In this document: piece by piece, positions 1 to 9,778 of the stretch
How positions within the stretch are numbered: the first letter of the stretch is position 1
Layout: every line of letters starts with the position of its first letter
NCBI RefSeq assembly: GCF_002802905.1
Contig: NZ_PEBK01000013.1
Coordinates: forward strand, 1 to 58,623
DNA length: 58,623 nucleotides
Source: Bifidobacterium simiarum
GTDB taxonomy: Bacteria; Actinomycetota; Actinomycetes; Actinomycetales; Bifidobacteriaceae
Direction of reading: 5' to 3'
Made by a program: the position numbers and the translations under genes
Notes under the pieces: generated by a model
The model's database searches: none
Told to the model about the DNA's origin: nothing
Seen by the model: only the letters and a program-made list of their open reading frames with translations

Positions 1-71
1 CCCGGAAGCTAAGGCCTGGCACGGCGATGGTACTGCACTCGATAGGGTGTGGGAGAGTAGCACACCGCCGC
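1..71 (+). rRNA. rrf: 5S ribosomal RNA, 3' part (5' end outside window)
   Basis: The first bases match the 3' half of an actinobacterial 5S rRNA: the loop/helix segment GGAAGCTAAG, the GCCGATGGTACTGCA-like region (here GGCGATGGTACTGCA) and the GGGTGTGGGAGAGTAG helix near the 3' end. The 5' part lies upstream of the window. The exact mature 3' end is estimated to within a few bases. A terminator follows about 20 bases later, so this is the end of an rRNA operon. Confidence 0.9.
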
Positions 72-88
72 TTTATTTCTTGTGTGGG

Positions 89-121
89 AACGCCCCGATG
101 GCTTAGGCCTCGGGGCGTTTT
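89..121 (+). terminator. rRNA operon terminator
   Basis: The perfect hairpin AACGCCCCGA...TCGGGGCGTT (arms 89-98 and 110-119) is followed by T-rich sequence, immediately after the 5S rRNA. It is a strong intrinsic terminator closing the rRNA operon. Confidence 0.9.
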
Positions 122-139
122 CGTGTTTCCGGGGGTTTG

Positions 140-317
140 TTTTTCCTGGCCCCTCATCCGGCCGTCTTCGACGGCCACCTTCCCTCGCCGGGGGAAGGCC
201 CCGCAGGGGCGTGCTTCGTCCGGTACGGGCTTCCCCTTGAGGGGAAGCTGGCAGCCGCAGGGCTGACTGATGAGGTGACCCGATGGCGAAGCCGCGACGA
301 AACGGCTCCAACCCCCG
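140..317. repeat. Intergenic hairpin-rich (REP-like) sequence
   Basis: No gene is seen here. The stretch holds short hairpins, the clearest being GCTTCCCCTTGAGGGGAAGC at 229-248 followed by a second helix and TGATGAGG (to 275). The same arrangement (gcttcccc hairpin, gtcggc/gccgac hairpin, tgatgagg) recurs at 31770-31817, 34161-34208 (inverted) and, interrupted, at 44762-44910. Confidence 0.6.
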
Positions 318-1535
318 TCAGCGGTCTCGCAGGGCCGCGATCAGGTCGTTTGCGAACGTCGGTCCCTGATACGGGACGTTGAAATAGTCGGAGTACAGGG
401 TCAGCAGTGCCGCACAGGTTGGGGTGGGGACGTTGATCAGTCGGCCCAATGAGACCAGCGGGGCGATGCCATAGGGGATGTCTTCCTGAATGAATCGGTG
501 CGTGGTCGAATCCGGGCCCATCACTTCACGGTATACGGGGTTGTTGCGGAACAGTTCGGTCAGTGTGGGGTAATCGCTATCCCAGAATCCGTTGAGCTGC
601 TTGACGATCGGGATATACGGTACGTCGAGGGCCTCGGCCAGCGCATGACGTTCCCCGTCGATATGGGCGATCAGTCGCTCCGCGTGCTCGCTGAATCCGT
701 CCGTCAGCATGTGGAACGGCTTGCCCTGCTCAATCTGGGTCATGTTGAGCAGACACATCGGCGCGTGGATAATCGGATTCGGTGCGCACAACGAGGTTTC
801 GAACACCGACGATGCGTATTCCACCTGATCATACAGATCGGTGATCAGATCATCGACGGGGGCTGAATCTTTCCCATCCCGGGAACCGGACGTTTCATTT
901 GACGCGGACGACGTGGAGGTTATCGACGCTACGGTGATCGTGGTCTTCACCGCCGTGACATGCAATATCGGCGGGGTCTGCGTCGACCAGGTTCCTTCCA
1001 GATGAGCCACATACGGCATGCCAGTGCTCTCGGTGATGCTGCCCACCTTCGCGATCATGGGGGCCGCGATCGTGGTGGCTGCGATCGTGCGGGCGGGGAC
1101 GGTCTGGCTGCCGTCTGCTGTTCCGGCTGATTCGTCTGACTCGGGGATATGGTTTGCTGCGGTGGTGCGGGCTGCTGCGGTTGTCGCACGCCAGGCGGCG
1201 AAGGCCTCGACGGCACCCCAATTGCCGTTGAGCACCAGAACGTGCAGCGGCCGTCCCTCCGCTGCGGCGTACAGCCGGTCGAACACTTCTCGGTGGGCGT
1301 TGGCCCAGGTGCAGATGACGATCACCTCGCCGTATCGCGCGGCCTCGCTGAGATCGGTGGTCGCGGGGATTACGGACGTATCGGAGAATCGGCCGGTCAC
1401 GGTCAGCCCCCGTTCCGTCAGTAATCGAGCCTTGGCTTCACTGCGCGTATACACCAATGGCGCATGGCCGCTGGCCAGCAGATGCACTGCCAGCGCGAGT
1501 CCTGTATTGCCTGCCCCGATGATCGAAACCTTCAC
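318..1535 (-). CDS. NAD/NADP octopine/nopaline dehydrogenase family protein
   Basis: 405 aa. An N-terminal Rossmann fold is evident from the glycine motif GAGNTG at residues 7-12. The C-terminal half carries the opine-dehydrogenase-type segment with NPIIHAPMCLLN, near residues 250-265, and the usual helical domain. Relatives reduce imines formed from an amino acid and a keto acid, or a keto acid directly; the substrate here cannot be read from sequence. Residues about 113-158 and 195-225 are Thr/Ala/Ser-rich low-complexity segments that interrupt the conserved sequence, giving a longer protein than typical relatives (about 360 aa). The start is a GTG preceded by a G-rich SD (GAGGGGG). A gap of 349 bases containing a hairpin separates it from ridA, so it is probably a separate transcription unit. 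Ketopantoate reductase is the nearest alternative family. Confidence 0.7.
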   Translation of the reverse strand: MKVSIIGAGNTGLALAVHLLASGHAPLVYTRSEAKARLLTERGLTVTGRFSDTSVIPATTDLSEAARYGEVIVICTWANAHREVFDRLYAAAEGRPLHVLVLNGNWGAVEAFAAWRATTAAARTTAANHIPESDESAGTADGSQTVPARTIAATTIAAPMIAKVGSITESTGMPYVAHLEGTWSTQTPPILHVTAVKTTITVASITSTSSASNETSGSRDGKDSAPVDDLITDLYDQVEYASSVFETSLCAPNPIIHAPMCLLNMTQIEQGKPFHMLTDGFSEHAERLIAHIDGERHALAEALDVPYIPIVKQLNGFWDSDYPTLTELFRNNPVYREVMGPDSTTHRFIQEDIPYGIAPLVSLGRLINVPTPTCAALLTLYSDYFNVPYQGPTFANDLIAALRDR

Positions 1536-1883
1536 CGTCGCACCCCCTCTGGTTCGGTGATTACGATCCGTTGATCGTGCGTTATCGCGGCGTTACGCCC
1601 GCGTTTTGCCTATTAGCCCGATCCTAGGCCGTATGCCCCGGGATGGGGCGGTTGCGTCCATCGGGCGGATTCGGGGAGAGTCGGGGCGGAACTGATGTGG
1701 GCGGATGGGAGCGGTGCGTCACGGATACGGATGGGCTCGGGCGGATTCGGGCGGAACTGATGGATGGGGTCGGAACCGAAACAGGGCAGAAGACCGTATG
1801 ATGCACGGTCTTCCGCCCTGATACGAGTCGGAGTGGTGTTACGGGCCGAGAGCTCAGATCGGGAGCGCGGATCGGGATCGCTG
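1536..1883. other. Intergenic region between opine-dehydrogenase-like gene and ridA
   Basis: A 349-base non-coding stretch. It contains two related G-rich segments (GGGCGGATTCGGG plus GGCGGAACTGATG at about 1665-1700 and 1738-1765) and the hairpin at 1784-1818. It presumably carries the promoter of the downstream minus-strand gene. No other gene is supported. Confidence 0.5.
1784..1818 (-). terminator. Probable terminator after ridA
   Basis: Arms GGGCAGAAGACCGT (1784-1797) and ACGGTCTTCCGCCC (1805-1818) pair with one mismatch. Read on the minus strand the hairpin is followed by TGTTTC. It lies about 65 bases beyond the ridA stop codon. Confidence 0.6.
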
Positions 1884-1884
1884 A

Positions 1885-2226
1885 TCAGGAGCGACGTGCG
1901 ATGGCTTCGATCTCGATGGCGGCACCGGCGGCGAGGGCTCCGACCTCCATGGCGCTGCGGGCAGGATACGGTTCGCCGAAGAAGCCGGCGTATGCGGCGT
2001 TCATGGCCGGGAATTCGGCGAAATCGGTCATGAACACGGTGGTCTTCACGATGTCGTCCTTGGTCAGGCCGGCGCTGATCACCGCGGCCTCGAGATTGCG
2101 CAGCGCCACGAGAGTCTGCGCCTCGATGCCTTCCGGCGTGGCACCCGTCTCCGGGTCGATCGGCAGCTGCCCCGACACGAACACCAGATCCCCCGCCTCG
2201 CGAACAACGGAATACGGTCCAGCCAT
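1885..2226 (-). CDS. ridA: RidA family reactive-intermediate deaminase
   Basis: 113 aa, RidA/YjgF/UK114 family. Visible signatures are the start GPYSxxxxAGxLVFVSGQLP, the central NLEAAV...DIVKTTVFMTD and PARSAMEV, which carries the conserved arginine that binds substrate carboxylate. Family members form homotrimers and hydrolyse enamine/imine intermediates such as 2-aminoacrylate released by PLP enzymes. It lacks about 14 residues at the N-terminus compared with the usual 126-130 aa, but GGAG five bases before ATG supports this start. It follows nhaC, C-S lyase and regulator genes on the same strand. A PLP beta-lyase is a source of 2-aminoacrylate, so detoxifying the neighbour's product is a sensible role (inference). 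Confidence 0.88.
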   Translation of the reverse strand: MAGPYSVVREAGDLVFVSGQLPIDPETGATPEGIEAQTLVALRNLEAAVISAGLTKDDIVKTTVFMTDFAEFPAMNAAYAGFFGEPYPARSAMEVGALAAGAAIEIEAIARRS

Positions 2227-2283
2227 AGTGTCTCCTTTGAGTATGTGGTGTGTGATTACTGAGCCAACGATGTCTGATGTGAC

Positions 2284-2302
2284 TCATCAGACTGGCTGAT
2301 GA
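2284..2302. promoter_or_regulatory. Inverted repeat upstream of ridA
   Basis: TCATCAG (2284-2290) and CTGATGA (2296-2302) form a perfect 7-bp inverted repeat with a 5-base spacer, about 60 bases upstream of the ridA start. It may be an operator in the nhaC-ridA interval. The role is inferred only from position and symmetry. Confidence 0.35.
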
Positions 2303-2321
2303 TGAGCAAAATAAGCAATAT

Positions 2322-2355
2322 AGTGCTCCCTCCCCGTAACCGAAGAGGGAGCACT
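2322..2355 (-). terminator. Terminator after nhaC
   Basis: Arms AGTGCTCCCTC (2322-2332) and GAGGGAGCACT (2345-2355) are perfectly complementary and begin 22 bases after the nhaC stop. On the minus strand a T/A-rich tract follows. It suggests that ridA has at least partly separate transcription from nhaC. Confidence 0.65.
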
Positions 2356-2377
2356 GATGATGCGATTGCCGGAAAGA

Positions 2378-3877
2378 TCAGGCGGAGATTTCCTTCTGCT
2401 GCTCTTCCTTTTCGAGTTCGGCGAGCATTTCCTTCTGCTCTTCCGGGGTGAGCTTGGTGATACCGATGCCGGTGAAGCCCCAGATCGTAGCGAAGATGAC
2501 GCCGGTCCAACACAGGGTGGCCCAAGGCATGTAGCTCAGCGTGGCAACGCCCAGCGTGGAAGCGCAGTAGGCGCCGGCGGCGGTCCACGGCAGAATCGGT
2601 TCGAAGATCGTGCCGGAATCCTCGATGCTTCGAGAGAGGTTGCATGGATGCAGTCCGCGCTTGATATAAGCCGGTCGCAGCAGTTCGCCGGGCAGTACCA
2701 GAGACACCTGGCCGTTGCAGGTGGTGGCGATGGTCAGCACGCCGGTAACCAGCGTGACCACGATCAGCGAGCCGGTGCTCTTGGCGACCTTCAGCAGGTT
2801 GTTGACGATGGTATCCAGTGCGCCGGAGCAGGAGAGAATGCCGGCGAACGACAGAGCACAGAACGCGATCAGCAGGGTGCTCATCATGGCGGACATGCCG
2901 CCACGGTTCAGCAGGCTGGAGATGTCTTCGGCGGCGGGACCGAGATCATAGTTCTCACCGAGGAACGTGGTGGTGTCGAAACCTGAGACCACGGCGTTGA
3001 AGGCGCTCGCCACGGAGAAATGCTGGATGACAACCGTGTTGAACATGGCCACGGCGGACGACAGCAGCATAACGGGGATCGTGGGCTTGCGCAGCATCGA
3101 TCCCACCAGAATGATGAGCACCGGGATGAGCAGCATGATGACGTTCATGTCGTAGATCGAGGAGAGCGTGCCGTTGATCTGCTCGATCTTGGCAATGGAT
3201 CCGCTGGAGACGTGGACGGTCTGGCCCGCGAAGAACATGACGATGGCGGCGACGATCAGCGAGGAGAGCGTGGTCCACAGCAGGTGGGCCATGTGCTTGA
3301 ACAGATCGACGCGGGTGATGGCGGCGGCGAGGTTGGTATCACCGGAAAGAGGGGAGAGCTTGTCGCCGAAGTAGGCGCCGGAGACCACGGCACCGCAGAC
3401 GATCGCTGGGTTGACGCCGTCCATGCCGAGGGCCACTCCCATGAACGCCACGCCGATGGTACCCATGGAGCCCCAGGAAGTACCGGTGCAGACGGAGACG
3501 ATGGCGGTGACGAGCAGGGCCGTGATGTACAGGTACTGCGGGGACACGATCTTCAGACCGTAGTAGACCAGCATCGGAATGGTGCCGCCGGACATCCACG
3601 AACCGATCAGTGCGCCCACGGTGATCAGGATCAGCAGGGCGGGCATGACACTGGCGATCTTCTCCGCAATGGTGTGGATCATGTCGTTGAAGCTATGGCC
3701 CAGACGCCATGCGATGATGCCCGCAACCACTGCGGTGAGGATCATCATCGGCTCGGAGGGCAGGCCCATGGCCACATATCCGACGCCCATGAAGATACAC
3801 ATGAAGAATATGGGGATCAAAGCCACAAACAGCGAAGGCTGCTTGACCTCCCTCTTCTTGACTTCCTTCTTTTCCAT
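2378..3877 (-). CDS. nhaC: NhaC family Na+/H+ (or amino-acid/H+) antiporter
   Basis: 499 aa, integral membrane protein with about 11-12 hydrophobic segments starting near residue 18. Family features include the glycine-rich TM segment with CTGTSWGSMGTIGVAF, then GAYFGDKLSPLSGDTNLAA and near the C-terminus LPWTAAGAYCASTLGV. The C-terminus is charged and Glu/Lys-rich. NhaC proteins exchange Na+ for H+; some relatives carry organic acids or amino acids, which would fit the neighbouring C-S lyase and RidA. AAAGGA lies five bases before the ATG. It lies 62 bases after the lyase gene on the same strand. The substrate is not certain from sequence. Confidence 0.85.
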   Translation of the reverse strand: MEKKEVKKREVKQPSLFVALIPIFFMCIFMGVGYVAMGLPSEPMMILTAVVAGIIAWRLGHSFNDMIHTIAEKIASVMPALLILITVGALIGSWMSGGTIPMLVYYGLKIVSPQYLYITALLVTAIVSVCTGTSWGSMGTIGVAFMGVALGMDGVNPAIVCGAVVSGAYFGDKLSPLSGDTNLAAAITRVDLFKHMAHLLWTTLSSLIVAAIVMFFAGQTVHVSSGSIAKIEQINGTLSSIYDMNVIMLLIPVLIILVGSMLRKPTIPVMLLSSAVAMFNTVVIQHFSVASAFNAVVSGFDTTTFLGENYDLGPAAEDISSLLNRGGMSAMMSTLLIAFCALSFAGILSCSGALDTIVNNLLKVAKSTGSLIVVTLVTGVLTIATTCNGQVSLVLPGELLRPAYIKRGLHPCNLSRSIEDSGTIFEPILPWTAAGAYCASTLGVATLSYMPWATLCWTGVIFATIWGFTGIGITKLTPEEQKEMLAELEKEEQQKEISA

Positions 3878-3939
3878 TGCTATTCCTTTCTCCCTACAGT
3901 GAGAACACTGAGAAAAACTAATGATGACGGCGACCGGAA

Positions 3940-5085
3940 CTAGGCAAGGGCCTGTTCCAGTCGATTCAGCGCCTGTTCGAACAGAGGCGTGGGGACGGCA
4001 AGGTTCATGCGCATGAAACCGCTGCCGCCATTGCCGAATTCGACACCCGGCGTGAGAATGAGTCCGTGTTCTTGCAAGTGTGATTCCAGCTGCTCATCAT
4101 CGAGCCCCGTGCCTCGAAGATCGATCCACGCGAGATAGGTACCTTCCGGCGGGATCAATGATGCGCCGTTGATTTCGGCAAGTGTCTGAGCCAGCAGCTG
4201 CGCGTGATGATCGACCAAGGCCAGCAGTTCATCAAGCCATTCCGCGGAATGCTCGTAGCCGGCAATGGTGGCGGCCTGCGCGAAGAAACGCGGGTTGTGA
4301 CAGCCGGCGTCATCAATGGCCTTGCGCACCTTGTCTCGCAAGATGGGATCGGGGACGATGATGTTCGCGGTTTCAAGACCGGCGATGTTGAAGGTCTTGC
4401 CCGGCGCGGTGAACGACATGGCCTGGTCTCCGGGCTCGACACAGGAGAGATAAGGGCAGAACCGGTGTCCGGGATGCAGAAGATCCATGTGGAATTCGTC
4501 GGAAATGACCAAGGTTCTGGTTTCGCGGGCAATCTGGGCAATCTTGCGCAATTCGTCTTCGGTCCATACGCGGCCGGTGGGGTTGTGTGGATTGGTGATG
4601 ACGAGCGCGTCAGCGTCTTTGAGCAGGAAACGCAGCGATTCGAAATCGTATTCGTAATGGCTGCCGTTGAGCTTGAGATTCCAAGGAATGACGTGGCATC
4701 CTGCGGCACGGATGGCGGCAGGAGTGGGGGAGTAAGCGGGGTAGGGCACTACGACGCAGGCGCCTTCGCCTACGGTTTCTCTCAATACTGCTGGAGTGGA
4801 TTCGACCATGCGGCCCACGGCCACGATTTCTTCCGGCTGTATCTTCCAGTCATGACGGACGTTCAGCCAGTTGACGACTGAACGGTAGTAGTCGTCGTCG
4901 AGATACGTGTAGCAGTAGTTGCCGATGGCTGCGCGCTTGGTGACGGCCTCTACGATCGGTTTCGGCGCTTCGAAGTCCATATCGGCCACGGACAGTGCGA
5001 TGACATCGTCTCCGCACTGTTTGATGGCCTCGTCCCATCGAATGCTATGGACGTTTCGGTATTGTGCGGGCGTGAGCAGGGACAT
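3940..5085 (-). CDS. patB: MalY/PatB family cystathionine beta-lyase / C-S lyase
   Basis: 381 aa, PLP-dependent aminotransferase fold type I. Key residues are visible: NPHNPTGR (about 166-172), SDEFHMDL (195-202) with the PLP-pyridine Asp, and TAPGKTFNIAG with the Schiff-base Lys at about 230. The N-terminal SVADMDF motif is typical of the MalY/PatB subgroup. Relatives cleave cystathionine or cysteine S-conjugates to pyruvate, ammonia and a thiol through an aminoacrylate intermediate. A longer in-frame ATG exists 54 bases upstream, but GGAGG five bases before this ATG supports the start at 5085. Same strand as the regulator upstream and nhaC/ridA downstream. Confidence 0.88.
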   Translation of the reverse strand: MSLLTPAQYRNVHSIRWDEAIKQCGDDVIALSVADMDFEAPKPIVEAVTKRAAIGNYCYTYLDDDYYRSVVNWLNVRHDWKIQPEEIVAVGRMVESTPAVLRETVGEGACVVVPYPAYSPTPAAIRAAGCHVIPWNLKLNGSHYEYDFESLRFLLKDADALVITNPHNPTGRVWTEDELRKIAQIARETRTLVISDEFHMDLLHPGHRFCPYLSCVEPGDQAMSFTAPGKTFNIAGLETANIIVPDPILRDKVRKAIDDAGCHNPRFFAQAATIAGYEHSAEWLDELLALVDHHAQLLAQTLAEINGASLIPPEGTYLAWIDLRGTGLDDEQLESHLQEHGLILTPGVEFGNGGSGFMRMNLAVPTPLFEQALNRLEQALA

Positions 5086-5250
5086 TGTTGCCTCCGATGC
5101 TGTTGGAATTTGGGTATGGCTGACGCTGGGTATGCGCAAAAGATTGCGAAAAACGACAACAAAGCGGTTGCGGAAAGGGGTTCCGTTTATGGCTTGAGGC
5201 CGTGATACGTCTCGGATGTGATGTGATGAGACGGGTGATTCAGACTATTT

Positions 5251-5287
5251 GGGAGATGACCGGCGTCCAGTGTGCAGGACATCTCCC
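5251..5287. promoter_or_regulatory. Inverted repeat between regulator and C-S lyase genes
   Basis: GGGAGATG (5251-5258) and CATCTCCC (5280-5287) are perfect complements, with GTCC/GGAC inside extending the possible stem. It starts just after the regulator's stop codon. It could be a weak terminator (AAATAG follows on the minus strand) or an operator for the downstream lyase gene. Confidence 0.4.
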
Positions 5288-5297
5288 GTCTGTCAAT

Positions 5298-6002
5298 CTA
5301 GGAAGTCGATTGATCTTGTGTTTCGGCGGCTTCGTCGAGCTCCTTGAGATAGTTGTAGACGGTGAACCGTGATACGTGAAGCCGTTCCGCCACGGTGTCC
5401 GCCGCATCTCGCAGTAAGAACATGCCATTGTCCCGAGCGATTTGCAAGGCTCTGAGCTTGTGCTCCTTCTTCATCAGTTCGACGGGTACGTTCTGTGCCT
5501 CGATGGCTTTGTCGAGAATGAGGTCCGCCAGTTCGTTGACATTCTGCACGAAGTTTTCCTTGGGCTGGGGCTCCGGCGCGGCTCCTGCCATCATTTCTGC
5601 GATGTCGGAGATCTGATGCCAGACGGAGACCTCGCTGTTGATGCAGAGTGTCGCGAATACGTCACCGTTGCTGTCGGGTATGGCAATGGTGGTGGAGCGT
5701 AGCTCGCGGCCATCGGGAAGCTTGGTGTGATAGTTCATTTGCGTGCGTACTCGGCCATTGGCTGCCTCGGTGAGAAGCATATCGGTGGCCGGGGAGCCTT
5801 CTTCTCGACCGGTTACATTGCCGCTGATGGCTACGATCGAATTCGGCAGTTTGCTGAGGTCGTGAATGGCGACTTCGGTTTGCGGCATGACCTTTGACAA
5901 TGGTTCCGCCAGTTGCTTCAATGCGTTGAAGATGGCTTTTCGTTCCTCGGCAATGGTCAATGTCGTATCCGGCTGAGCGTTGTGTTGGTTGTTGTTAGCC
6001 AC
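5298..6002 (-). CDS. YheO-like PAS domain transcriptional regulator
   Basis: 234 aa. Residues about 20-135 form a YheO-like PAS domain (LSKVMPQTEVAIHDLSKLPNS, then ...TTIAIPDSNGDVFATLCIN). The C-terminus carries a helix-turn-helix (DAADTVAERLHVSRFTVYNYL), the YheO/DauR architecture. Relatives control D-amino-acid or sulfur-compound genes. I place the start at the second GTG (6002), which has a near-consensus GGAGGTGA eight bases upstream; an earlier in-frame GTG overlaps that SD itself. It is first in a same-strand series with the C-S lyase, antiporter and RidA genes, so it is probably their regulator (inference). Confidence 0.82.
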   Translation of the reverse strand: MANNNQHNAQPDTTLTIAEERKAIFNALKQLAEPLSKVMPQTEVAIHDLSKLPNSIVAISGNVTGREEGSPATDMLLTEAANGRVRTQMNYHTKLPDGRELRSTTIAIPDSNGDVFATLCINSEVSVWHQISDIAEMMAGAAPEPQPKENFVQNVNELADLILDKAIEAQNVPVELMKKEHKLRALQIARDNGMFLLRDAADTVAERLHVSRFTVYNYLKELDEAAETQDQSTS

Positions 6003-6239
6003 TGATGTCACCTCCCTTCGGCTTCTCCGCTGAAACCAAGTACTGTATCTATGGGATTATCGTATCAAACATTTTGTCACGACTCTCTATATTTTGTTGA
6101 ATTCTTCAATCAATATTGTGGAACTCAAACTTTTTGTGTACCTGATTGCGGGATGATCATAAAGTGCTGTGTTAACGGCGAGGTTACGATCTGCTTTCAA
6201 GCGTGTCAGTTCGTACCGCTCTTCCCGCGCTCGCCACAA

Positions 6240-6282
6240 CGCAATAAGCCTTCGCCGTGTTGTGTGGCGAAGGCTTATTGCG
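6240..6282. terminator. Long perfect inverted repeat, probable bidirectional terminator
   Basis: Arms CGCAATAAGCCTTCGCC (6240-6256) and GGCGAAGGCTTATTGCG (6266-6282) form a 17-bp perfect stem with a 9-base loop, lying between the reductase gene stop (6396) and the YheO-type regulator start. There is no clear T-tract, so a termination role is inferred from position. Confidence 0.55.
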
Positions 6283-6395
6283 TGTGATCGTTGGGTTCGT
6301 CTGTCTGGAGCCGTGCCGATTTGGCTCGTTGGTCTGGTCAATCGTGTGGCCAACTGATCAGCCGGACGGACGGGACGGTTGGCCCGGTCGGTCGA

Positions 6396-7825
<1,430 letters not shown>

Positions 7826-9493
7826 ATGGCGGAATCACGGTCCGATAAACGATACGACGATCAGAACGACGAGGAACGGTCCTCGCAATCCACAACCCCG
7901 GTGAACAACCCGAACAAGTCTGGGGATAACCCGGCACCCGCCAAACACAGGCCGGTCGGCCCAAAAACCAAAACCCTGGTCCGCAGCGAAGCCTACGTGA
8001 ACGGCAAACTCAGCCGGCCCGCGTTCATCTCGCTGACGATCCTCACCTTCATCACGTTCGTCGGCAACTTCACCCAGCTGCAGCTCAGCTCCGCGCTGCC
8101 GGCCATCGTCGACGAATTCCACATCTCCGTGACCATCGGTCAATGGCTTACCTCGGTCTTCCAGCTGGTGATGGGCGTGATGGTGCCGCTCACCGCATTC
8201 ATGACCCGCCGCTTCTCCACCAGGCAGATCGTCATCACCTCGATGCTGGTCTTCACCGCCGGCTCGGCCCTCTCGTGGCTCGCTCCCAACTTCGTGCTGG
8301 TGCTTGCCGGACGTCTGCTCGAAGCCATCGGCACGGGCGTGATGTGGCCGGTCCTGCAAATCACGGTGTTCTCCATCTACCCGCTCGACCGGCGCGGCAT
8401 GGCTATGGGCACGGTCGGTCTGGCGATGAGCGTCGCACCGGCGATCGGCCCCACGCTCGGCGGTCTGCAGACCGATCTGAGCGGATGGCGATCGATGTTC
8501 CTCACCCTCACCATCATTGGCGTGGTCAGCGTCATCGCGGCCGTCGTGGGACTGCGCAACTTCGGCGAAAACGATCCGAACGCGCAGGCCGACTTCTTCT
8601 CGGTCGTCCTCTCCATCTTCGGATTCGGCGGACTGATGTTCGGCTTCACCAACATCCAGAGCTTCCCGCTGATCCACCCGATGACCGGTCTGCCGATGCT
8701 GATCGGCGTGCTGGGCATCATCTGGTTCGTCATGCGGCAGGTACGCCGCCAGCGGGCTCGTGAGGCCGGTACCGGCACCAAGGAGCCGCTGCTGAACCTG
8801 CATGTGCTCGCCAACCGCGGATTCACCGTCGGCACCTGCACGGCGTCGATCGCGTTCTTCGCCTTCAGCTCGATCCTCGTGGTCATGCCGCTGTACATTC
8901 AGAACGACCGCGGCTATTCGGCCACGATGAGCGGTCTGATCATGCTGCCCGGCGCGCTGGGCATGGCGATCGCGCAGTTCTTCGGCGGCAAGATGCTTGA
9001 TCGGTTCGGTGCACGGCCGGTGGCGATCCTCGGCAGTTCGGTGCTTACGATCGGCACGTTCGGCATGAGCCTGATTTCGGCGACGTCATGGATCTGGTGG
9101 GTTTCGATCTGCCAGTTCGTCCGTCAGATCGGCATGGGATTCGTGCTGATGCCGATCACCACCTGGTCGCTCAACTGCCTGGAGGAGGACGAGGTTTCCG
9201 CCGGTTCCGCGGTGACGAACACGGCCCGTCAGATCGCGGGCGCGATGGGCGCGCCGGTGCTGGTGATCCTTATGGAGACATTCACCGCCATGCGCCATGC
9301 CGCGCTCGGCGGAGGGGCCGAGACGGCGGCGCTGGCGAACATCTTCGGCATCCAGTGGGTGCTGCGCGTCAGCGGTCTGCTGTGCCTGCTGATGGTGGTG
9401 ATCGTGGTGATCGGCGTGCGCGGACAGGGTGCCGGCACGGCCCATGCGATCGGTCGCGGTGCGCTGAGGAAGATCCGCAGCCTGTCGAAGTAG
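7826..9493 (+). CDS. DHA2 family MFS drug efflux transporter (14 TM)
   Basis: 555 aa. A polar N-terminus of about 60 residues precedes 14 predicted hydrophobic segments. The DHA2 pattern is visible: QWLTSVFQLVMGVMVPLTAFMTRRFSTRQ (TM2, motif A), RLLEAIGTGVMWPVLQ (motif B) and GLAMSVAPAIGPTLGG (motif C of drug:H+ antiporters). Relatives such as LmrB/EmrB export lipophilic drugs or toxic compounds using the proton gradient. GGTGA lies just upstream of the ATG. It is monocistronic, followed by a strong hairpin. The substrate is not deducible. Confidence 0.85.
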   Translation: MAESRSDKRYDDQNDEERSSQSTTPVNNPNKSGDNPAPAKHRPVGPKTKTLVRSEAYVNGKLSRPAFISLTILTFITFVGNFTQLQLSSALPAIVDEFHISVTIGQWLTSVFQLVMGVMVPLTAFMTRRFSTRQIVITSMLVFTAGSALSWLAPNFVLVLAGRLLEAIGTGVMWPVLQITVFSIYPLDRRGMAMGTVGLAMSVAPAIGPTLGGLQTDLSGWRSMFLTLTIIGVVSVIAAVVGLRNFGENDPNAQADFFSVVLSIFGFGGLMFGFTNIQSFPLIHPMTGLPMLIGVLGIIWFVMRQVRRQRAREAGTGTKEPLLNLHVLANRGFTVGTCTASIAFFAFSSILVVMPLYIQNDRGYSATMSGLIMLPGALGMAIAQFFGGKMLDRFGARPVAILGSSVLTIGTFGMSLISATSWIWWVSICQFVRQIGMGFVLMPITTWSLNCLEEDEVSAGSAVTNTARQIAGAMGAPVLVILMETFTAMRHAALGGGAETAALANIFGIQWVLRVSGLLCLLMVVIVVIGVRGQGAGTAHAIGRGALRKIRSLSK

Positions 9494-9520
9494 GGTGCTG
9501 GGTGAGTGTTGAATAATCTG

Positions 9521-9568
9521 AATAATCCCCATAGTTATGCCCGTCTGTGGATGACTATGGGGATTATT
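9521..9568 (+). terminator. Terminator after MFS efflux gene
   Basis: Arms AATAATCCCCATAGT (9521-9535) and ACTATGGGGATTATT (9554-9568) form a 15-bp perfect stem starting 28 bases after the stop codon. Confidence 0.7.
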
Positions 9569-9626
9569 CGTATGGCCGCCGGTGTGGCGTCTGGGGGAGT
9601 GGTTTCGTCTGGTGTGGGGGCAAGAG

Positions 9627-9778
9627 AAAAGCCCCGGCGTTGCGGTCCGCCGGGGCTTGTGAGAGGAAGAGAGAAGAAGAGAGGTTCAGTTATCGGACCT
9701 TGCGGAGTTGATGCCGCTGGTCTGGCCTGCGTTCCGCGCGGTTCGGCTTTTCCGGGGCCTTGCCGTGCTTTCCGTTGA
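9627..9778 (-). ncRNA. Candidate small RNA, copy 1 (CU-rich, own promoter and terminator)
   Basis: On the minus strand a promoter-like TTGCGC, 17 bases, TATAAG precedes about 150 bases that end in a GC-rich hairpin (AAGCCCCGGC/GCCGGGGCTT, 9629-9658) followed by TTTTC. The RNA would carry a CU-rich tract (complement of 9659-9683, containing UUCCUCUC) able to pair with Shine-Dalgarno sequences. The alternative is a 31-codon ORF at 9686-9781 starting MSTESTARPRKSRTARN. It has no good SD and its ATG lies upstream of the predicted transcription start, so I favour an RNA. Confidence 0.45.
9629..9658 (-). terminator. Intrinsic terminator of duplicated block, copy 1
   Basis: AAGCCCCGGC and GCCGGGGCTT form a 10-bp GC-rich stem with a 10-base loop. 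On the minus strand it continues into TTTTC. It is identical to the copy at 10175-10204. Confidence 0.75.
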
